A stretch of DNA of 64,000 bases from Longispora fulva (GCF_015751905.1 NZ_JADOUF010000001.1:2728001-2792000); one strand, 5' to 3'. Positions 35,829 to 45,187 are shown, counted from the stretch's first letter. Made by a program: numbers and translations. Notes: a model not told the origin generated them from the sequence alone.

Positions 35829-37324
35829 GACGCCTCCCCGGTGATCCGGTGGGCCTTCGGTGACAGCGCGGTCCGGGCACCGGCGAGCCGGGCCGCGACC
35901 GCCCAGGCGGGCCCCACGCTGTTGAGGACCGTCGCGCAGAACAGGTCCACGCTGTCGTGGGCGACCGACAGCGGATCGGCCGGCCGGTCCTCCAGCCGAG
36001 CGAGCTGACGGGCCGGCTCGACGAACCCGACGACCAGGCCGGCGGCGGCGGTCAGCCGGGTCGGCCAGCCGGTCCGGCTCACCGCCAACCCCAGCAGGGT
36101 CAGGGCCGCCGGCCCGCGCAGCAGCCAGCCCGTCCCCCGGTAGCCGCCCACGGCCAGGGCCACCGCCCGTTCCACGGGCCGGCCCCGCCCGGCGGCCGTG
36201 GCGTCGCGGGCACACCGCGGATAGTCCAAGTAGTTGTTGAACCAGCGGCGTCCCTGCCGGACCAGCTCGGTGAGGGTGTCGGGCATCGGGGCGCGACCGA
36301 GCATCGGAGCCGAGCGGACCGGGACGCCAGCCATCGTGACCTGGAACCCGAACGGGAAGTCGTCCAACGTCGTACTGGTGGGCAGCCCGCCGACCTGCGC
36401 GAAGACGTCCCGGCGGACGAGCAGGCCGTGCCCGACCGTCTGGGCCAGGCCCCGGACCACCGTCCTGCGGAAGCCGGCGGGGTACCGGTCGAGGCCGGCG
36501 CGGTAGCGGCGGAACGAGGCGAGTTCGCGCCGCAGCGTCCAGAGGCTCTGCATCCGGGCCGCGCCGTGCGCCAGCGCGCCAGATCCGGCCGGGGCGGTGA
36601 ACAGCGCCGACTGCTGCATGATCTCGGGCCAGGACCCGGCGCGCTGCCGGTGGCTGGCCAGCTCCCGGAGGATGAGTGTCATCTGCTCGACGGTGGGCCG
36701 GGAGTCCACATCGAACACCGCCAGGTAGGACTCCGTTTCGTCGCCGGCGGGGATCTGTTCGGCGGCGTGGTTGACCTGGGCGGCCTTGCGACCTTCGACA
36801 CCCGGGTGGTGAAGGTGGCCGATGGGGAGCTTGGCCAGAGCGGGCTCGGCCAGCAGTCCGACGACCACATCCCGGGTGCTGAGGAACCCGTCCAGCACGG
36901 CGGCTACCTCGCCCGTCGTGGTCGGTCGGACGGCGGCCAGGGCCTGGCATTCGTCGGCGGTGAGCGGGAACCGTCCGGCCCGCAGGGCGCCGGGGCCGGC
37001 GGCGGCGATCTGCTCGGCGAGCAGCTGCCGTTCGGCGTCCTCACGTGCGGTGGTGACCACCGTCAGGGTCAGGCTCGGCAGCGCCTCCAGCAGCGTCGCG
37101 CACCAGTCCAGCAGGCTGGCGACCGCCTGCTGCTCGCGGAGCACCGGCACCACCAGGTGCACCGTCGGGGCGGGGACGTCGATCGGGTCCGGGCAGGCCG
37201 GGCGGATCAGGGCGCGGCGGGAGCGGCGAAGCTCCAGCAGGCCGACGGCGTGGCGGCCTGTGATGCCTGCCGCCAGCAGTAGGCCGGCCAGGGCGGTGCG
37301 GCTAGATCGGGAAGACGCCGACAT
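35825..37324 (-). CDS. Family 2-like glycosyltransferase, membrane-associated
   Basis: 499 residues. An N-terminal hydrophobic helix (TALAGLLLAAGITGRHAVG) is followed by a GT-A fold: TVHLVVPVLREQQAVASLL, the metal site YLAVFDVDSRPT, and TTLDDFPFGFQVTMAG with RQGRRWFNNYLDYPR (acceptor/product region). Two hydrophobic segments near the C-terminus suggest membrane anchoring. Its 3' and 5' ends overlap both neighbours. Confidence 0.78.
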   Translation of the reverse strand: MSASSRSSRTALAGLLLAAGITGRHAVGLLELRRSRRALIRPACPDPIDVPAPTVHLVVPVLREQQAVASLLDWCATLLEALPSLTLTVVTTAREDAERQLLAEQIAAAGPGALRAGRFPLTADECQALAAVRPTTTGEVAAVLDGFLSTRDVVVGLLAEPALAKLPIGHLHHPGVEGRKAAQVNHAAEQIPAGDETESYLAVFDVDSRPTVEQMTLILRELASHRQRAGSWPEIMQQSALFTAPAGSGALAHGAARMQSLWTLRRELASFRRYRAGLDRYPAGFRRTVVRGLAQTVGHGLLVRRDVFAQVGGLPTSTTLDDFPFGFQVTMAGVPVRSAPMLGRAPMPDTLTELVRQGRRWFNNYLDYPRCARDATAAGRGRPVERAVALAVGGYRGTGWLLRGPAALTLLGLAVSRTGWPTRLTAAAGLVVGFVEPARQLARLEDRPADPLSVAHDSVDLFCATVLNSVGPAWAVAARLAGARTALSPKAHRITGEAS

Positions 37325-38186
37325 GAGACTCCTCCGTCGAGATTGAGCGACTGAAACGGGTATAGGTATCCAGCAGCGGGCCTAGCGGGTAGTTGTTCCA
37401 GGGCTTGAGCGAGCCGGCGAAGTGCAGGATCGAGGCGGTCTCCTCGGCGGCCAGCAGGTCCGCCAGCGGACAGAACTCCTCGGCGTAGTGCACGAACCCG
37501 CTCTGGCGAGCCAGCGTGGACAAGGCGAAGGTATTCCACCGGTACGGCAGCCGGATCCAGTTGTCGGCGGCGGCCCAGTTCAGGGCGCACTGGTCCCAGA
37601 ACCGGCCCGCGTTCGGGTGCTGGTCCAGGAACTGCCAGGCCCGGCCGAACAGGTTCGCCTCCCGGCTAGCCGGGAGGTTGAGGAGCATGACCCCGGAGTT
37701 GAAGTACTCCCTGCCCCGCTCGATGCCCAGTTCCTGCCAGCCGGGCAAGGCGATGCCATGGCCGATCCGGGGATTCTGCGCGTCGAGCACCGCGGCGAGC
37801 GGGTCGGTGATCCGGCGGGCCAGCAGCGGGACCAGGTCGCCGAGCACGAGGGTGTCGCAGTCCACGTACAGCACGTGGTCCTCGTCGGCTAGCAGATCGG
37901 CTAGTTGCAGCCGCAGGTACACCGCCTCGCTCACCCACTCACCCACCGGGAGCGCGCCGGTCCGGTGGTCGACTTGCCGGAGCGTGAGCGACAGGCCGAG
38001 CCGGTCGGCGTGATGGCGCAGCATCCGCCGGTCGTGCTGGAGCAGGTCGTGGTGCACCACGACCACCCGCAGGTCACCGACCATCTCCGAGTGCGCCTCA
38101 GCGAGGGACTGCATCAGCACACATCCCGGCTCCCGGTAGCGCCCGTCGACACACAGCACGATCGGCGCGAGATTCAACCCGCTCAT
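37302..38186 (-). CDS. Family 8 glycosyltransferase
   Basis: 294 residues from ATG 38186. GT8 signatures: PIVLCVDGRYREPGCVLMQS, the DxD metal motif in HVLYVDCDTLVLGDL, FNSGVMLLNLPASR, WDQCALNW and late HFAGSLKPWNNY. It uses a nucleotide sugar. The gene overlaps both the GT2 gene (23 bp) and the HhH gene (4 bp). Confidence 0.88.
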   Translation of the reverse strand: MSGLNLAPIVLCVDGRYREPGCVLMQSLAEAHSEMVGDLRVVVVHHDLLQHDRRMLRHHADRLGLSLTLRQVDHRTGALPVGEWVSEAVYLRLQLADLLADEDHVLYVDCDTLVLGDLVPLLARRITDPLAAVLDAQNPRIGHGIALPGWQELGIERGREYFNSGVMLLNLPASREANLFGRAWQFLDQHPNAGRFWDQCALNWAAADNWIRLPYRWNTFALSTLARQSGFVHYAEEFCPLADLLAAEETASILHFAGSLKPWNNYPLGPLLDTYTRFSRSISTEESHVGVFPI

Positions 38187-39154
38187 GCCGCGACCTCTCG
38201 TGCCTGACCGGAACTGGGGCACACCCGGGCCAGCGGGCAGCGCCCGCACTGAGGAAACTTCGCGTAGCAGACGGTGCGCGACAGCCAGATCAAGATCTCC
38301 GAGAGCAAGCCGGCGTCCGGCGCGAGCCTGCTGATCGTCGCGGTCGTCCGGCCGGCGAGGGCGTCGTTGCGCGTGGTCACGGCCGGGCCGAGCCCCAGAC
38401 GCCCGCTGATCCGGAGCAGGCCGCCTGCCGGCGGGACCCATCGCCGTTCCCTGGTCGAGCCGGCCAGAACCCGGACGGCGGTCGCCGGCCCGACGCCGGG
38501 AAGCACTGCCAACTCCGCCAGGGCCTCGGCCGGATCCTCCTTCAGCAACTTGCCCAGCTCGCCGATGCCCTCGGCCAGGCCGTGCAACGCCAGCCGGAGC
38601 CGTCCGGACAACGGCGGCTCCGCCAGCGACAACCGGATCGCCGGCAACTGCACCACCCGGCTCAGGTCCAACCCGCCGGTCGCCCAGTCGATCTCCTCCA
38701 ACCGTCGCCCGGCCGCATCCGGGCCGATGCCAGCGGCCTCCAGGATCGTCAGGATCAGCAACGCGATCGGCCGGGCCGTCAACACCGCCACGTCCGCGAA
38801 CTGCCGGCCCAACTCGGCCAGGACCGGGTGGGTGCCGAGTGCCAGGTCACCCACCCGGTGGCCGAAGTCGTCTTCCACTGCGGAAGCCACAGCACGGGTC
38901 GGGGCTTGAACACGGAGCTTGCCGCCGTCGCTGGTGATCACCACCGGGGCCAGGGCGCCGTCCACCGGCGCAGTCCGTCGCCACCGGTCCGGGCCGTCCG
39001 GCCGCCAGACACGCCCCGCCACCTGGCTGTCCAGCGACAAGGCCAGGTCGACCGGCCCACTCGCGCTCCTCGGTCTCGACCCCGCTCCGGCGCGCAGCCC
39101 TTGGCGGGCACGCCTCACCCGCCCCGGTCCGGGAACCAGCGACTCATCAGCCAC
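38183..39154 (-). CDS. HhH-GPD DNA-glycosylase-like protein with an FeS motif
   Basis: 323 residues from GTG 39154 (GGAGG 6 bp upstream). The helix-hairpin-helix LAVLPGVGPATAVRVLAG and the FeS loop VCYAKFPQCGRCPLARVC (C-x6-C-x2-C-x5-C as in endonuclease III) are clear. The Lys/Asp catalytic pair of MutY/Nth is not obvious. Base-excision proteins are unusual in a sugar operon, and the tight 4-bp coupling to the GT8 gene makes a separate housekeeping role less likely. Confidence 0.75.
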   Translation of the reverse strand: MADESLVPGPGRVRRARQGLRAGAGSRPRSASGPVDLALSLDSQVAGRVWRPDGPDRWRRTAPVDGALAPVVITSDGGKLRVQAPTRAVASAVEDDFGHRVGDLALGTHPVLAELGRQFADVAVLTARPIALLILTILEAAGIGPDAAGRRLEEIDWATGGLDLSRVVQLPAIRLSLAEPPLSGRLRLALHGLAEGIGELGKLLKEDPAEALAELAVLPGVGPATAVRVLAGSTRERRWVPPAGGLLRISGRLGLGPAVTTRNDALAGRTTATISRLAPDAGLLSEILIWLSRTVCYAKFPQCGRCPLARVCPSSGQAREVAA

Positions 39155-39338
39155 GGCGAACCTCCTCGGTTCCGCAGGCCGTCCAGCAGCCGAGCTCCGC
39201 CCGATGCCCGCAGCGGCTGACCCGCTCGGCCACTTCCCTCCGCGCCCCGGAAGCATGGGCCGGCGCGGAGGGCACGATCGGGACAGTGAGGATCAGCAAC
39301 AACACCACGAAGAACCAGATCGGTAGGGCGCGTATCAC
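39147..39338 (-). CDS. Small membrane-anchored or secreted protein
   Basis: 63 residues. A hydrophobic N-terminus, MIRALPIWFFVVLLLILTVP, acts as signal or anchor, followed by a Cys-containing basic tail. Its stop overlaps the start of the HhH gene. No family recognised. Confidence 0.55.
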   Translation of the reverse strand: MIRALPIWFFVVLLLILTVPIVPSAPAHASGARREVAERVSRCGHRAELGCWTACGTEEVRRG

Positions 39339-39351
39339 GTGTAGCTCCTGC

Positions 39352-39598
39352 CTACTGTCTAGAAGGGACTGATGCGGCGACCTGTCGGCTCGTCGACCTG
39401 GGGATGACGGATATCCGGACGGTGCGGCCGTCCGCGCGGAGTACGTCCAGCTCGTCGGTTGTCTCGCTGGTCAGGAGCCGCAGGAGCGCGAGCGCCCTTT
39501 GTGCGACCGCAGACACTGGGCTGCCGGTGGCCGCGCCGATCGACCACGCCAGGTCGGCTGCGGCCTCGGTCAGCTCCAGGTCCGGGCGGAGCGGTCAT
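39352..39598 (-). pseudogene. Short gene with a displaced start frame
   Basis: About 80 codons read as a normal helical protein (LTEAAADLAWSIGAATGSPV, VAQRALALLRLLTSETTDEL) but in a frame without ATG, GTG or TTG at the beginning. The expected coupled ATG (39598, overlapping the upstream TGA) is out of frame by one base. Deleting one G after ATGACC would give MTLRPDLELTE. It is either a frameshift, an indel error or a rare CTG start. Confidence 0.4.
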
Positions 39599-40041
39599 GC
39601 CGTCACCTGCCAGAGTCGCCACCCCCGGGTGAACCGGAGCTCGTAACGACAGCTCGATCCCAGCTCGGCCAGGCCGTCAAGCAGCGGCAGGTCCGCGACC
39701 GCGCCGCCGAGGGCGTTCACCAGCTGGGCGGGCGTCCCGTCCGGACAGGTCGGCCTGCCTCGCACCAGCCACCCGGCGGCCTGGCTGTGCCGCAGCAGGT
39801 AGGTCCGGGCCGGATTCAGCCAGGGAAGGATCAGTCGCGGCCCGGGAGCCCCGTCGGTCCACGGCCCGCTTCCTCGTCGGGTGTCCAGGCGGCGGCCGAC
39901 AATCTGCCAGAGCTGGTCGGTGCGCCTCTCCTCCAGGTAGGCGTCCACCAGCCGGAGCGGTCGTCCGGTAGTCGTTTGCAATCCATGCTCGGCGGCAGTC
40001 CGCTCCCACAGCAACACGACAACTCCATCCAAACTCGACAT
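39595..40041 (-). CDS. Hypothetical protein of the sugar operon
   Basis: 148 residues, soluble. It carries WERTAAEHGLQTTTGRPLRL and DQLWQIVGRRLDTRRGSG, with a C-terminal RYELRFTRGWRLWQVTA. No motif recognised. It lies upstream of the short helical frame and in line with the operon. Confidence 0.6.
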   Translation of the reverse strand: MSSLDGVVVLLWERTAAEHGLQTTTGRPLRLVDAYLEERRTDQLWQIVGRRLDTRRGSGPWTDGAPGPRLILPWLNPARTYLLRHSQAAGWLVRGRPTCPDGTPAQLVNALGGAVADLPLLDGLAELGSSCRYELRFTRGWRLWQVTA

Positions 40042-40126
40042 GAGACGCCAGCAAAAGGCAGCGTTTGCCCTAGCCAGTCACCTGACTCACAAGCTCAGCG
40101 GTGACTAGCCAGAGGACGGGCCGTGG

Positions 40127-40510
40127 TCACTCGCGGAGGATCAGGATCCGAGAAAAGGGGAGAATGTCCGGCTGGTCGAGCGGGTCGAACCCTTGGGGAG
40201 GATTGGAGCTCGACCAGCCGGAGCGGGGAGTCCGGGTGGCCGCCGCGCCACTCAACGCGAACGACCACCCGGGGACGCGCAGACCCCGCACGCCGAGCAG
40301 GGCCTGCCTCCGGGAGAGCCGGGCCGACCTCCCGAATCGGGTCGCGTCCACGGCCCGGGAATCACCGTCATCTGGGTCGCCGACAACCGGCGGCGCTGGC
40401 GGCCGGGGCGGCGGCGGGAACAACGCCCCGCCGATCGCTGGCGGCGCCGGAGCCCCAACGCGCAATTGAACCCGCTGGGCGGTGAGCAACATCAACGACG
40501 GTGGGGACAT
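40127..40510 (-). CDS. Pro-rich hypothetical protein, possible first gene of the operon
   Basis: 127 residues from ATG 40510, which has the strongest ribosome site of the region (GAGGAGGTG, 8 bp before the start). The protein is low-complexity (Pro, Arg, Ser), with no family. The AT-rich stretch at 40550-40600 could be its promoter. The opposite strand is also open here, so this call is uncertain. Confidence 0.4.
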   Translation of the reverse strand: MSPPSLMLLTAQRVQLRVGAPAPPAIGGALFPPPPRPPAPPVVGDPDDGDSRAVDATRFGRSARLSRRQALLGVRGLRVPGWSFALSGAAATRTPRSGWSSSNPPQGFDPLDQPDILPFSRILILRE

Positions 40511-40780
40511 TGCCGTTCACCTCCTCGTTCGGCGTTGACCGTTCGTCCAGGCTGCTCGCAAAAACCCGGGAAAAACACGGAAAATTCACGGACTCATCAC
40601 CATCGATGTTGCCTAGTGAGGGTGCGGCAGAGTTCCGTAACTGGCGGACTGCTTCGTCGGGGACGCTGACTCCGGCCCTGTTGCTCACATTGAGTGAACC
40701 GTCCTGCGCGAGTGGCGACTAGAGTGTGCGTCGAGGCAAGGCGTTTATAGGGTTTAACACTGAGGTGACTGGTAGAGCCC

Positions 40781-42127
40781 ATGTCGCGAGAACCGAACCT
40801 CCGCCTGCGTGACGTGATAGCGGCGACCGGGTGGACCTACGAGGCGCTGGCCAGGTCGATCTGCCGAATCGCCGCAGAGAACGGCGAGGTCCTGCGGACC
40901 AACAAGTCGGCGGTCGCGCACTGGGTCGACGGCACCCGGCCTGCCGAGCGGACCGCCGGGTACCTGGTCGAGGCGCTGGCACGCCGAGCTGGATGCCCGG
41001 TCACCCTCACGGAGATCGGGCTGATCGGCGCCGACGGCCCGACGACGGTTGGATCGGACCCGGCGGACACCGCCACCGTACTAGGCCGGGCGGACGTGGA
41101 GCACCGGAACTTCCTGGCCGCCGCAGCGTTCACGGTCGCTGACACCGCGATGCCGCTGGGATATGACCACGAACCGGTGACCAGCCTGCTGCGGGCGCGT
41201 ACCGGATCGGCAATGGTCGGGGCCGACGAGATCGAGGTCATCCGGCGAATCACGGCCGTGTTCGGGGCCGCCGACGAGGTCTTGGGCGGAGGCCACGGCC
41301 TGACAACCGTCGCGGCCTACCTCGCCGACACCGCCGCCCCGATGCTCCGGGGCAGATTCGCGTCCGAGGCGATCCGGCGCCGGGCGTTCGGCGCGGTCGC
41401 CGAGCTGGCCTACCTGGCCGGCTGGAAGCACCACGACGTCGGCCACGAAGGCGCCGCGCAACGCTACTACCAGGTCGGATTCCAGCTGGCGTGCGAGGCC
41501 GACCCGCACGCCCATGCCGGCTGGATGATGCGCACCGTCGCCCACCAGGCGCTGAGCCTGAAGCAGCCCCGCTACTGCATAGACCTGGTCGAGGCAGCCA
41601 TCGTCCGCAGCCGCGGGTACGCCGACGGAGGCACCGAAGCCCTATTGCACATCACCCACGCCCGCGCCTTCGCCGCCGTGCAAGAGAAGGCCCTGGCCGC
41701 GAAAGCGCTGCTGGCCGCCGAGGCGGCCTTGGGGCGGGCGGACGGGCCGCAGCCGACCTACTCCCAGATCTCCGGGCCGGCGGCCGGGACGGTAGCCAGC
41801 CACACGGCCCGGACCTTGACCGAGATGGGCGACCACCGCGGCACCGAGCGGCAACATCGTGTCGCGCTGCTGTCGTGGGACCCCGAGAAGTACAAGCGCG
41901 TCCACATGCTCACCTACGCCGACCTCGGCGACTGCCTCGCGGCCCAGCGGCGAGCAGACGAGGCAGTGGCCACCTGGGGTAAGGCGCTGGACCTGGCCGA
42001 AGGCATGGCCTCGGCGCGCGGCACCGAGGCGATCTCCTCCATCCGGCCGACCCTGGCGATCTACCGCCGACGGGGCGTTCCGGGAGCCGCGGCCCTCGAA
42101 CGGCGTACCCGTGCCGCGCGGGGTTAG
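40781..42127 (+). CDS. XRE/TPR transcriptional regulator
   Basis: 448 residues. The N-terminus is an atypical HTH (LRLRDVIAATGWTYEALARS, then TNKSAVAHWVDGTRPAERTA). The rest is helical repeats (RRAFGAVAELAYLAGWKHHD, YQVGFQLACEADPHAHAGW, ALDLAEGMASARG), as in actinomycete HTH-TPR regulators. It is divergent from the sugar operon, with TATAGG at about 40748 as a possible -10 element. It is a good candidate controller. Confidence 0.8.
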   Translation: MSREPNLRLRDVIAATGWTYEALARSICRIAAENGEVLRTNKSAVAHWVDGTRPAERTAGYLVEALARRAGCPVTLTEIGLIGADGPTTVGSDPADTATVLGRADVEHRNFLAAAAFTVADTAMPLGYDHEPVTSLLRARTGSAMVGADEIEVIRRITAVFGAADEVLGGGHGLTTVAAYLADTAAPMLRGRFASEAIRRRAFGAVAELAYLAGWKHHDVGHEGAAQRYYQVGFQLACEADPHAHAGWMMRTVAHQALSLKQPRYCIDLVEAAIVRSRGYADGGTEALLHITHARAFAAVQEKALAAKALLAAEAALGRADGPQPTYSQISGPAAGTVASHTARTLTEMGDHRGTERQHRVALLSWDPEKYKRVHMLTYADLGDCLAAQRRADEAVATWGKALDLAEGMASARGTEAISSIRPTLAIYRRRGVPGAAALERRTRAARG

Positions 42128-42163
42128 ATCCCCGAACACCCACGCGTCATGGAGGATGGACCC

Positions 42164-42661
42164 GTGAACACCCCGATCTCCGGCCGGTCACCGGCCAGCC
42201 TCCCGCCCGCCCTGGAGTCGATGACGCTGCTGGTCGCCGCCGTCATCGTCCACGACGAAGCCGCCGGGCGGGTCCTGCTCATCCAGCGCGGGCCGCAGGC
42301 CAAGTTCGCGCCCGGGAGCTGGGACCTACCTGTCGGCAAGAGTGAGCCGGGCGAGCCGATCACCGTCACCGGCGCCAGGGAGCTCAAGGAGGAGACCGGC
42401 CTGATCGTGGAGCCTGAGGATCTGGCGGTCGCGCACATCATCCACGGCTCCCACGGTGTCGAATCCCCGAACGGCTTCCTGACGGTCGTCTTCGCGGCTC
42501 GGCGCTGGCAGGGGCAGCCGGTGAACGCCGAGCCCGACCGGCACGCGCAGGTGACCTGGATCAACACCGACGCCATCCCCACGAACTTCGTCGCCACCAC
42601 CGCGACCGCGCTGGCGAGCTACCTGGACGGACGGATCGACGTCTCAACCGAAGGCTGGTAG
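42164..42661 (+). CDS. Nudix hydrolase
   Basis: 165 residues from GTG 42164 (GGAGG 8 bp upstream, which decides against ATG 42149). The Nudix box reads GKSEPGEPITVTGARELKEE, followed by TGL. An RGPQAKFAPGSWDLP strand precedes it. It would hydrolyse a nucleoside diphosphate derivative. It lies 36 bp after the regulator and is probably co-transcribed. Confidence 0.88.
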   Translation: MNTPISGRSPASLPPALESMTLLVAAVIVHDEAAGRVLLIQRGPQAKFAPGSWDLPVGKSEPGEPITVTGARELKEETGLIVEPEDLAVAHIIHGSHGVESPNGFLTVVFAARRWQGQPVNAEPDRHAQVTWINTDAIPTNFVATTATALASYLDGRIDVSTEGW

Positions 42662-42716
42662 CCGCCGGCCCCAAAGCGTCGTTGAACAAGACGTCGCCGT
42701 AACGGTGATACCCAGG

Positions 42717-42742
42717 TACTGGCCAGCATCGATACTGGCCAG
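42717..42742. promoter_or_regulatory. Two tandem TACTGGCCAG sites
   Basis: TACTGGCCAG occurs at 42717-42726 and 42733-42742, a 16-bp period. Each contains the palindrome CTGGCCAG. They lie 44-69 bp before the start of the next gene and look like an operator pair. Confidence 0.5.
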
Positions 42743-42785
42743 TACGGTGAGATGTCGGCGATGTCTGGTCGGTCCCGGGGGCACC

Positions 42786-44279
42786 ATGCGAGTACGCGAA
42801 AGGACCTCGGACCCCGTCCCGACCTCCGAGAGCACCGAGGCTCTGATGCTGGAGTTGCAGCGCCTACGCAAAGCGGGGTTGTCGGATCTGGCCGTGAGGA
42901 GCATGCGGTACCCGCATCTCTCGGCGGAGCTGCACCGCCGGGCGGGCCCGGTCCCCCGGGACACGGCCGAGCGGCTGGCGTGGGTCAACGCCGCGTTCTC
43001 CGCCCTGGTCGCCGAGTTGCCCGTCGAAGCCCGTGATCCGGCAATGGTGCTGTTCCATGCTGGCCGGCCCGGGAGGCTCCCTCCGCTGGATGATCGGCGG
43101 CGCGTAGCGGACCAGCTCTACACGGGCCGTGCCTACGCCAGGACGCCCGACACCATCCAGCGGATCCTGGAGCGCGATCTTCTCGATCCGCTGCTGGCCG
43201 CGATCCTGCTCCGGACCCCGGCCGAACATGATCTGGCAAGGCCCGCCCCGGTCTCCGGCGTCGTCCTACGCCCAGTTCCGCTCGACGGGGTGGGGTTCGG
43301 GACGCTCGACCATCTCCGGATCAGCGCGGAGACCGTGCTGACCAGCGGGACGGTGTCCCCGGCACGGATGACGCTGATCGAGGAGACGGTGGACCAGTTG
43401 CGCCGCGATCACGTCCGCCAGTCGCCGGCGGTCATGCTGAGCGCGGCGCTGACCGAGTTCGGCGAGGTCATCTCCCAGCAGCAGCACCGGCAGCCGACCC
43501 GGATCGCCGCTCGGCTGTCGGAGGCGGCGGGCACGCTGGCGATCCTGGCCGCCGACAGCCTGATGAAGGCCGGGAACACCACGGCCAGTCATGCCTGGTA
43601 CCGCACCGCGCGCCTGGCGGCGGACGACGGCCTGAGCGTGGAGCTCCAGGTGCAGGTCAGAGCGCAGGAGGCGATGTTGCCGTACTACTACGGCGACCTG
43701 CCCCGAACCATCGACCTCGCCCAGGAGGCCCAGGCCATCGCGGGGTCGTTCGTGTGCCCGGCGGTGTGCCTGGCGGCGGCGGCCGAGGCCCGAGCGTGGG
43801 CCCGGCTCGGCAACCACACCGCGGCCGAGGCCGCGATCGGCCGCGCGAGCAACCTGTTCGATCAGCTCGGCGAGAAATCCGGTGCCGACGCCTTCGCCTT
43901 CCCCGAAAAGAGGCTCCTGCTCTACTTCTCCGGGGCGCTCACCTACCTGAACCAGCCGGACCGTGCCGCTGCCGTCCAGGACCGCGCGCTCAACCTCTAC
44001 GGCGACGGTGCCGCCACATTCACGCTCGACCCGACCCTAATCCACCTCGACCGCGCCGCCGGGCTGGCCCTCCGGGACGCCGACGGCGCCTGCCAGCTGG
44101 CGCGTGAGACCATCCACGATGTGCCGACCGGACACCTCACACAGATCGTGCTCACCCGGGGGGCCGATGTCCTCGCGGCGCTTCCGACCTCCGCCCGAGC
44201 CCTGCCGGCCGCCGCTGACCTCCGCGCACTGCTCACCAATCTGCGCGAGCCGGCCGTCCTTCCGGCCGGCCCACGATGA
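42786..44279 (+). CDS. TPR-type helical protein, probable regulator
   Basis: 497 residues from ATG 42786. The N-terminus (LMLELQRLRKAGLSDLAVRS, then YPHLSAELHRRAG) is shared with the truncated paralogue at 45299. A conserved VLFHAGRPGRLPPLDDRRR follows; the rest is helical repeats. No nuclease or kinase motif is visible. It overlaps the phosphotransferase by 4 bp. I infer a regulator or sensor of the neighbouring genes. Confidence 0.65.
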   Translation: MRVRERTSDPVPTSESTEALMLELQRLRKAGLSDLAVRSMRYPHLSAELHRRAGPVPRDTAERLAWVNAAFSALVAELPVEARDPAMVLFHAGRPGRLPPLDDRRRVADQLYTGRAYARTPDTIQRILERDLLDPLLAAILLRTPAEHDLARPAPVSGVVLRPVPLDGVGFGTLDHLRISAETVLTSGTVSPARMTLIEETVDQLRRDHVRQSPAVMLSAALTEFGEVISQQQHRQPTRIAARLSEAAGTLAILAADSLMKAGNTTASHAWYRTARLAADDGLSVELQVQVRAQEAMLPYYYGDLPRTIDLAQEAQAIAGSFVCPAVCLAAAAEARAWARLGNHTAAEAAIGRASNLFDQLGEKSGADAFAFPEKRLLLYFSGALTYLNQPDRAAAVQDRALNLYGDGAATFTLDPTLIHLDRAAGLALRDADGACQLARETIHDVPTGHLTQIVLTRGADVLAALPTSARALPAAADLRALLTNLREPAVLPAGPR

Positions 44280-45187
44280 TGTCGGCGCTCACCGAACGGA
44301 ACTTCTCGCCGGCCGGCACCCACCAGATCCTGAACCAGGCTTGCGCGGAGATCGGCATCGAGCCGCTGGTGGTGACCCTGGTCCGCCACCAGACCAACGC
44401 CGTCTACCTGATCGAACTACCCGACCGAGCCCGGCTGATCGTCAAGATCGCCCGGCCGGCCGAGAGTCGCACGAGCGTGGAACGGACCCTGCGGCTGATC
44501 GACTGGATCGGCGGCCAGGGGCTGGCCACCGTGCACCCCACCGGCCACTTCCAGCCGGTCGCGGTCGGCGGCTGCCTGGTCACGTTCTGGCCGTACCTCG
44601 ACCAGGGCGGCCTGCGGCCCGTCACCGCCGCCGAGCTCGCCGAACCGCTGGCCGTGCTCCACAGTCTGCGGCCCCCGTTCCCGCTCCCGCGCCTGGAGGC
44701 CGTCAGCGCGATCCGGCACTCGATCGCCACCAGCCCCATCCTCAGCCCCGCCGAGGCGGCCCTGCTCCGCAAGCGCTGCGACGCCCTGTCCGCGGCCCTC
44801 CCCTGTCTCCCGTACGTTCTGGAACCGGGGCTGATCCACGCCGACCCTCAGCACCGCAACGCCCTGCGCGCCGACACCGGCCAGGTCCTGCTGATCGACT
44901 GGGACTCGGCATGCATCGGCCAGCCCGAGTGGGACCTGGTGACGATAGAGATCCACACCCGGCGCTTCACTGGCGACCACGCTGACTACCAGGCATTTTG
45001 CACCGCCTACGGAATCGACATCCGGACCTGGGCCGGCTTCAACACTCTCCGGAACCTGCGCGAGCTCCGGATGATCACCACCAACGCCAGAAAGTCCACA
45101 CCCGGCTCGCCCGCCGCCGACGAGGTCCACCGCCGGATCGCCGGACTCGAAACCGGCGACGACGATGCCCCTTGGCGGCGGCTGTAG
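44276..45187 (+). CDS. APH-family phosphotransferase
   Basis: 303 residues. The N-terminal nucleotide site is TNAVYLIELPDRARLIVKIA, the catalytic loop LIHADPQHRNALRAD and the metal site VLLIDWDSACIGQPEWDL. ATGA overlap with the TPR gene. This is the third kinase of this fold in 16 kb. The substrate is unknown. Confidence 0.85.
   Translation: MMSALTERNFSPAGTHQILNQACAEIGIEPLVVTLVRHQTNAVYLIELPDRARLIVKIARPAESRTSVERTLRLIDWIGGQGLATVHPTGHFQPVAVGGCLVTFWPYLDQGGLRPVTAAELAEPLAVLHSLRPPFPLPRLEAVSAIRHSIATSPILSPAEAALLRKRCDALSAALPCLPYVLEPGLIHADPQHRNALRADTGQVLLIDWDSACIGQPEWDLVTIEIHTRRFTGDHADYQAFCTAYGIDIRTWAGFNTLRNLRELRMITTNARKSTPGSPAADEVHRRIAGLETGDDDAPWRRL

Noticed and set aside
34261-37282. Large plus-strand frames opposite the oxidoreductase, kinase and GT2 genes
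   Set aside because: Shadow frames. The minus-strand genes have clear motifs and 4-bp overlaps.
30259-40510. DNA base hypermodification system (kinase, glycosyltransferases and HhH protein together)
   Set aside because: No DNA hydroxylase, deaminase or modified-base synthase is present, and the aminotransferase/oxidoreductase set fits small-molecule sugars better. Kept only as a remote possibility.
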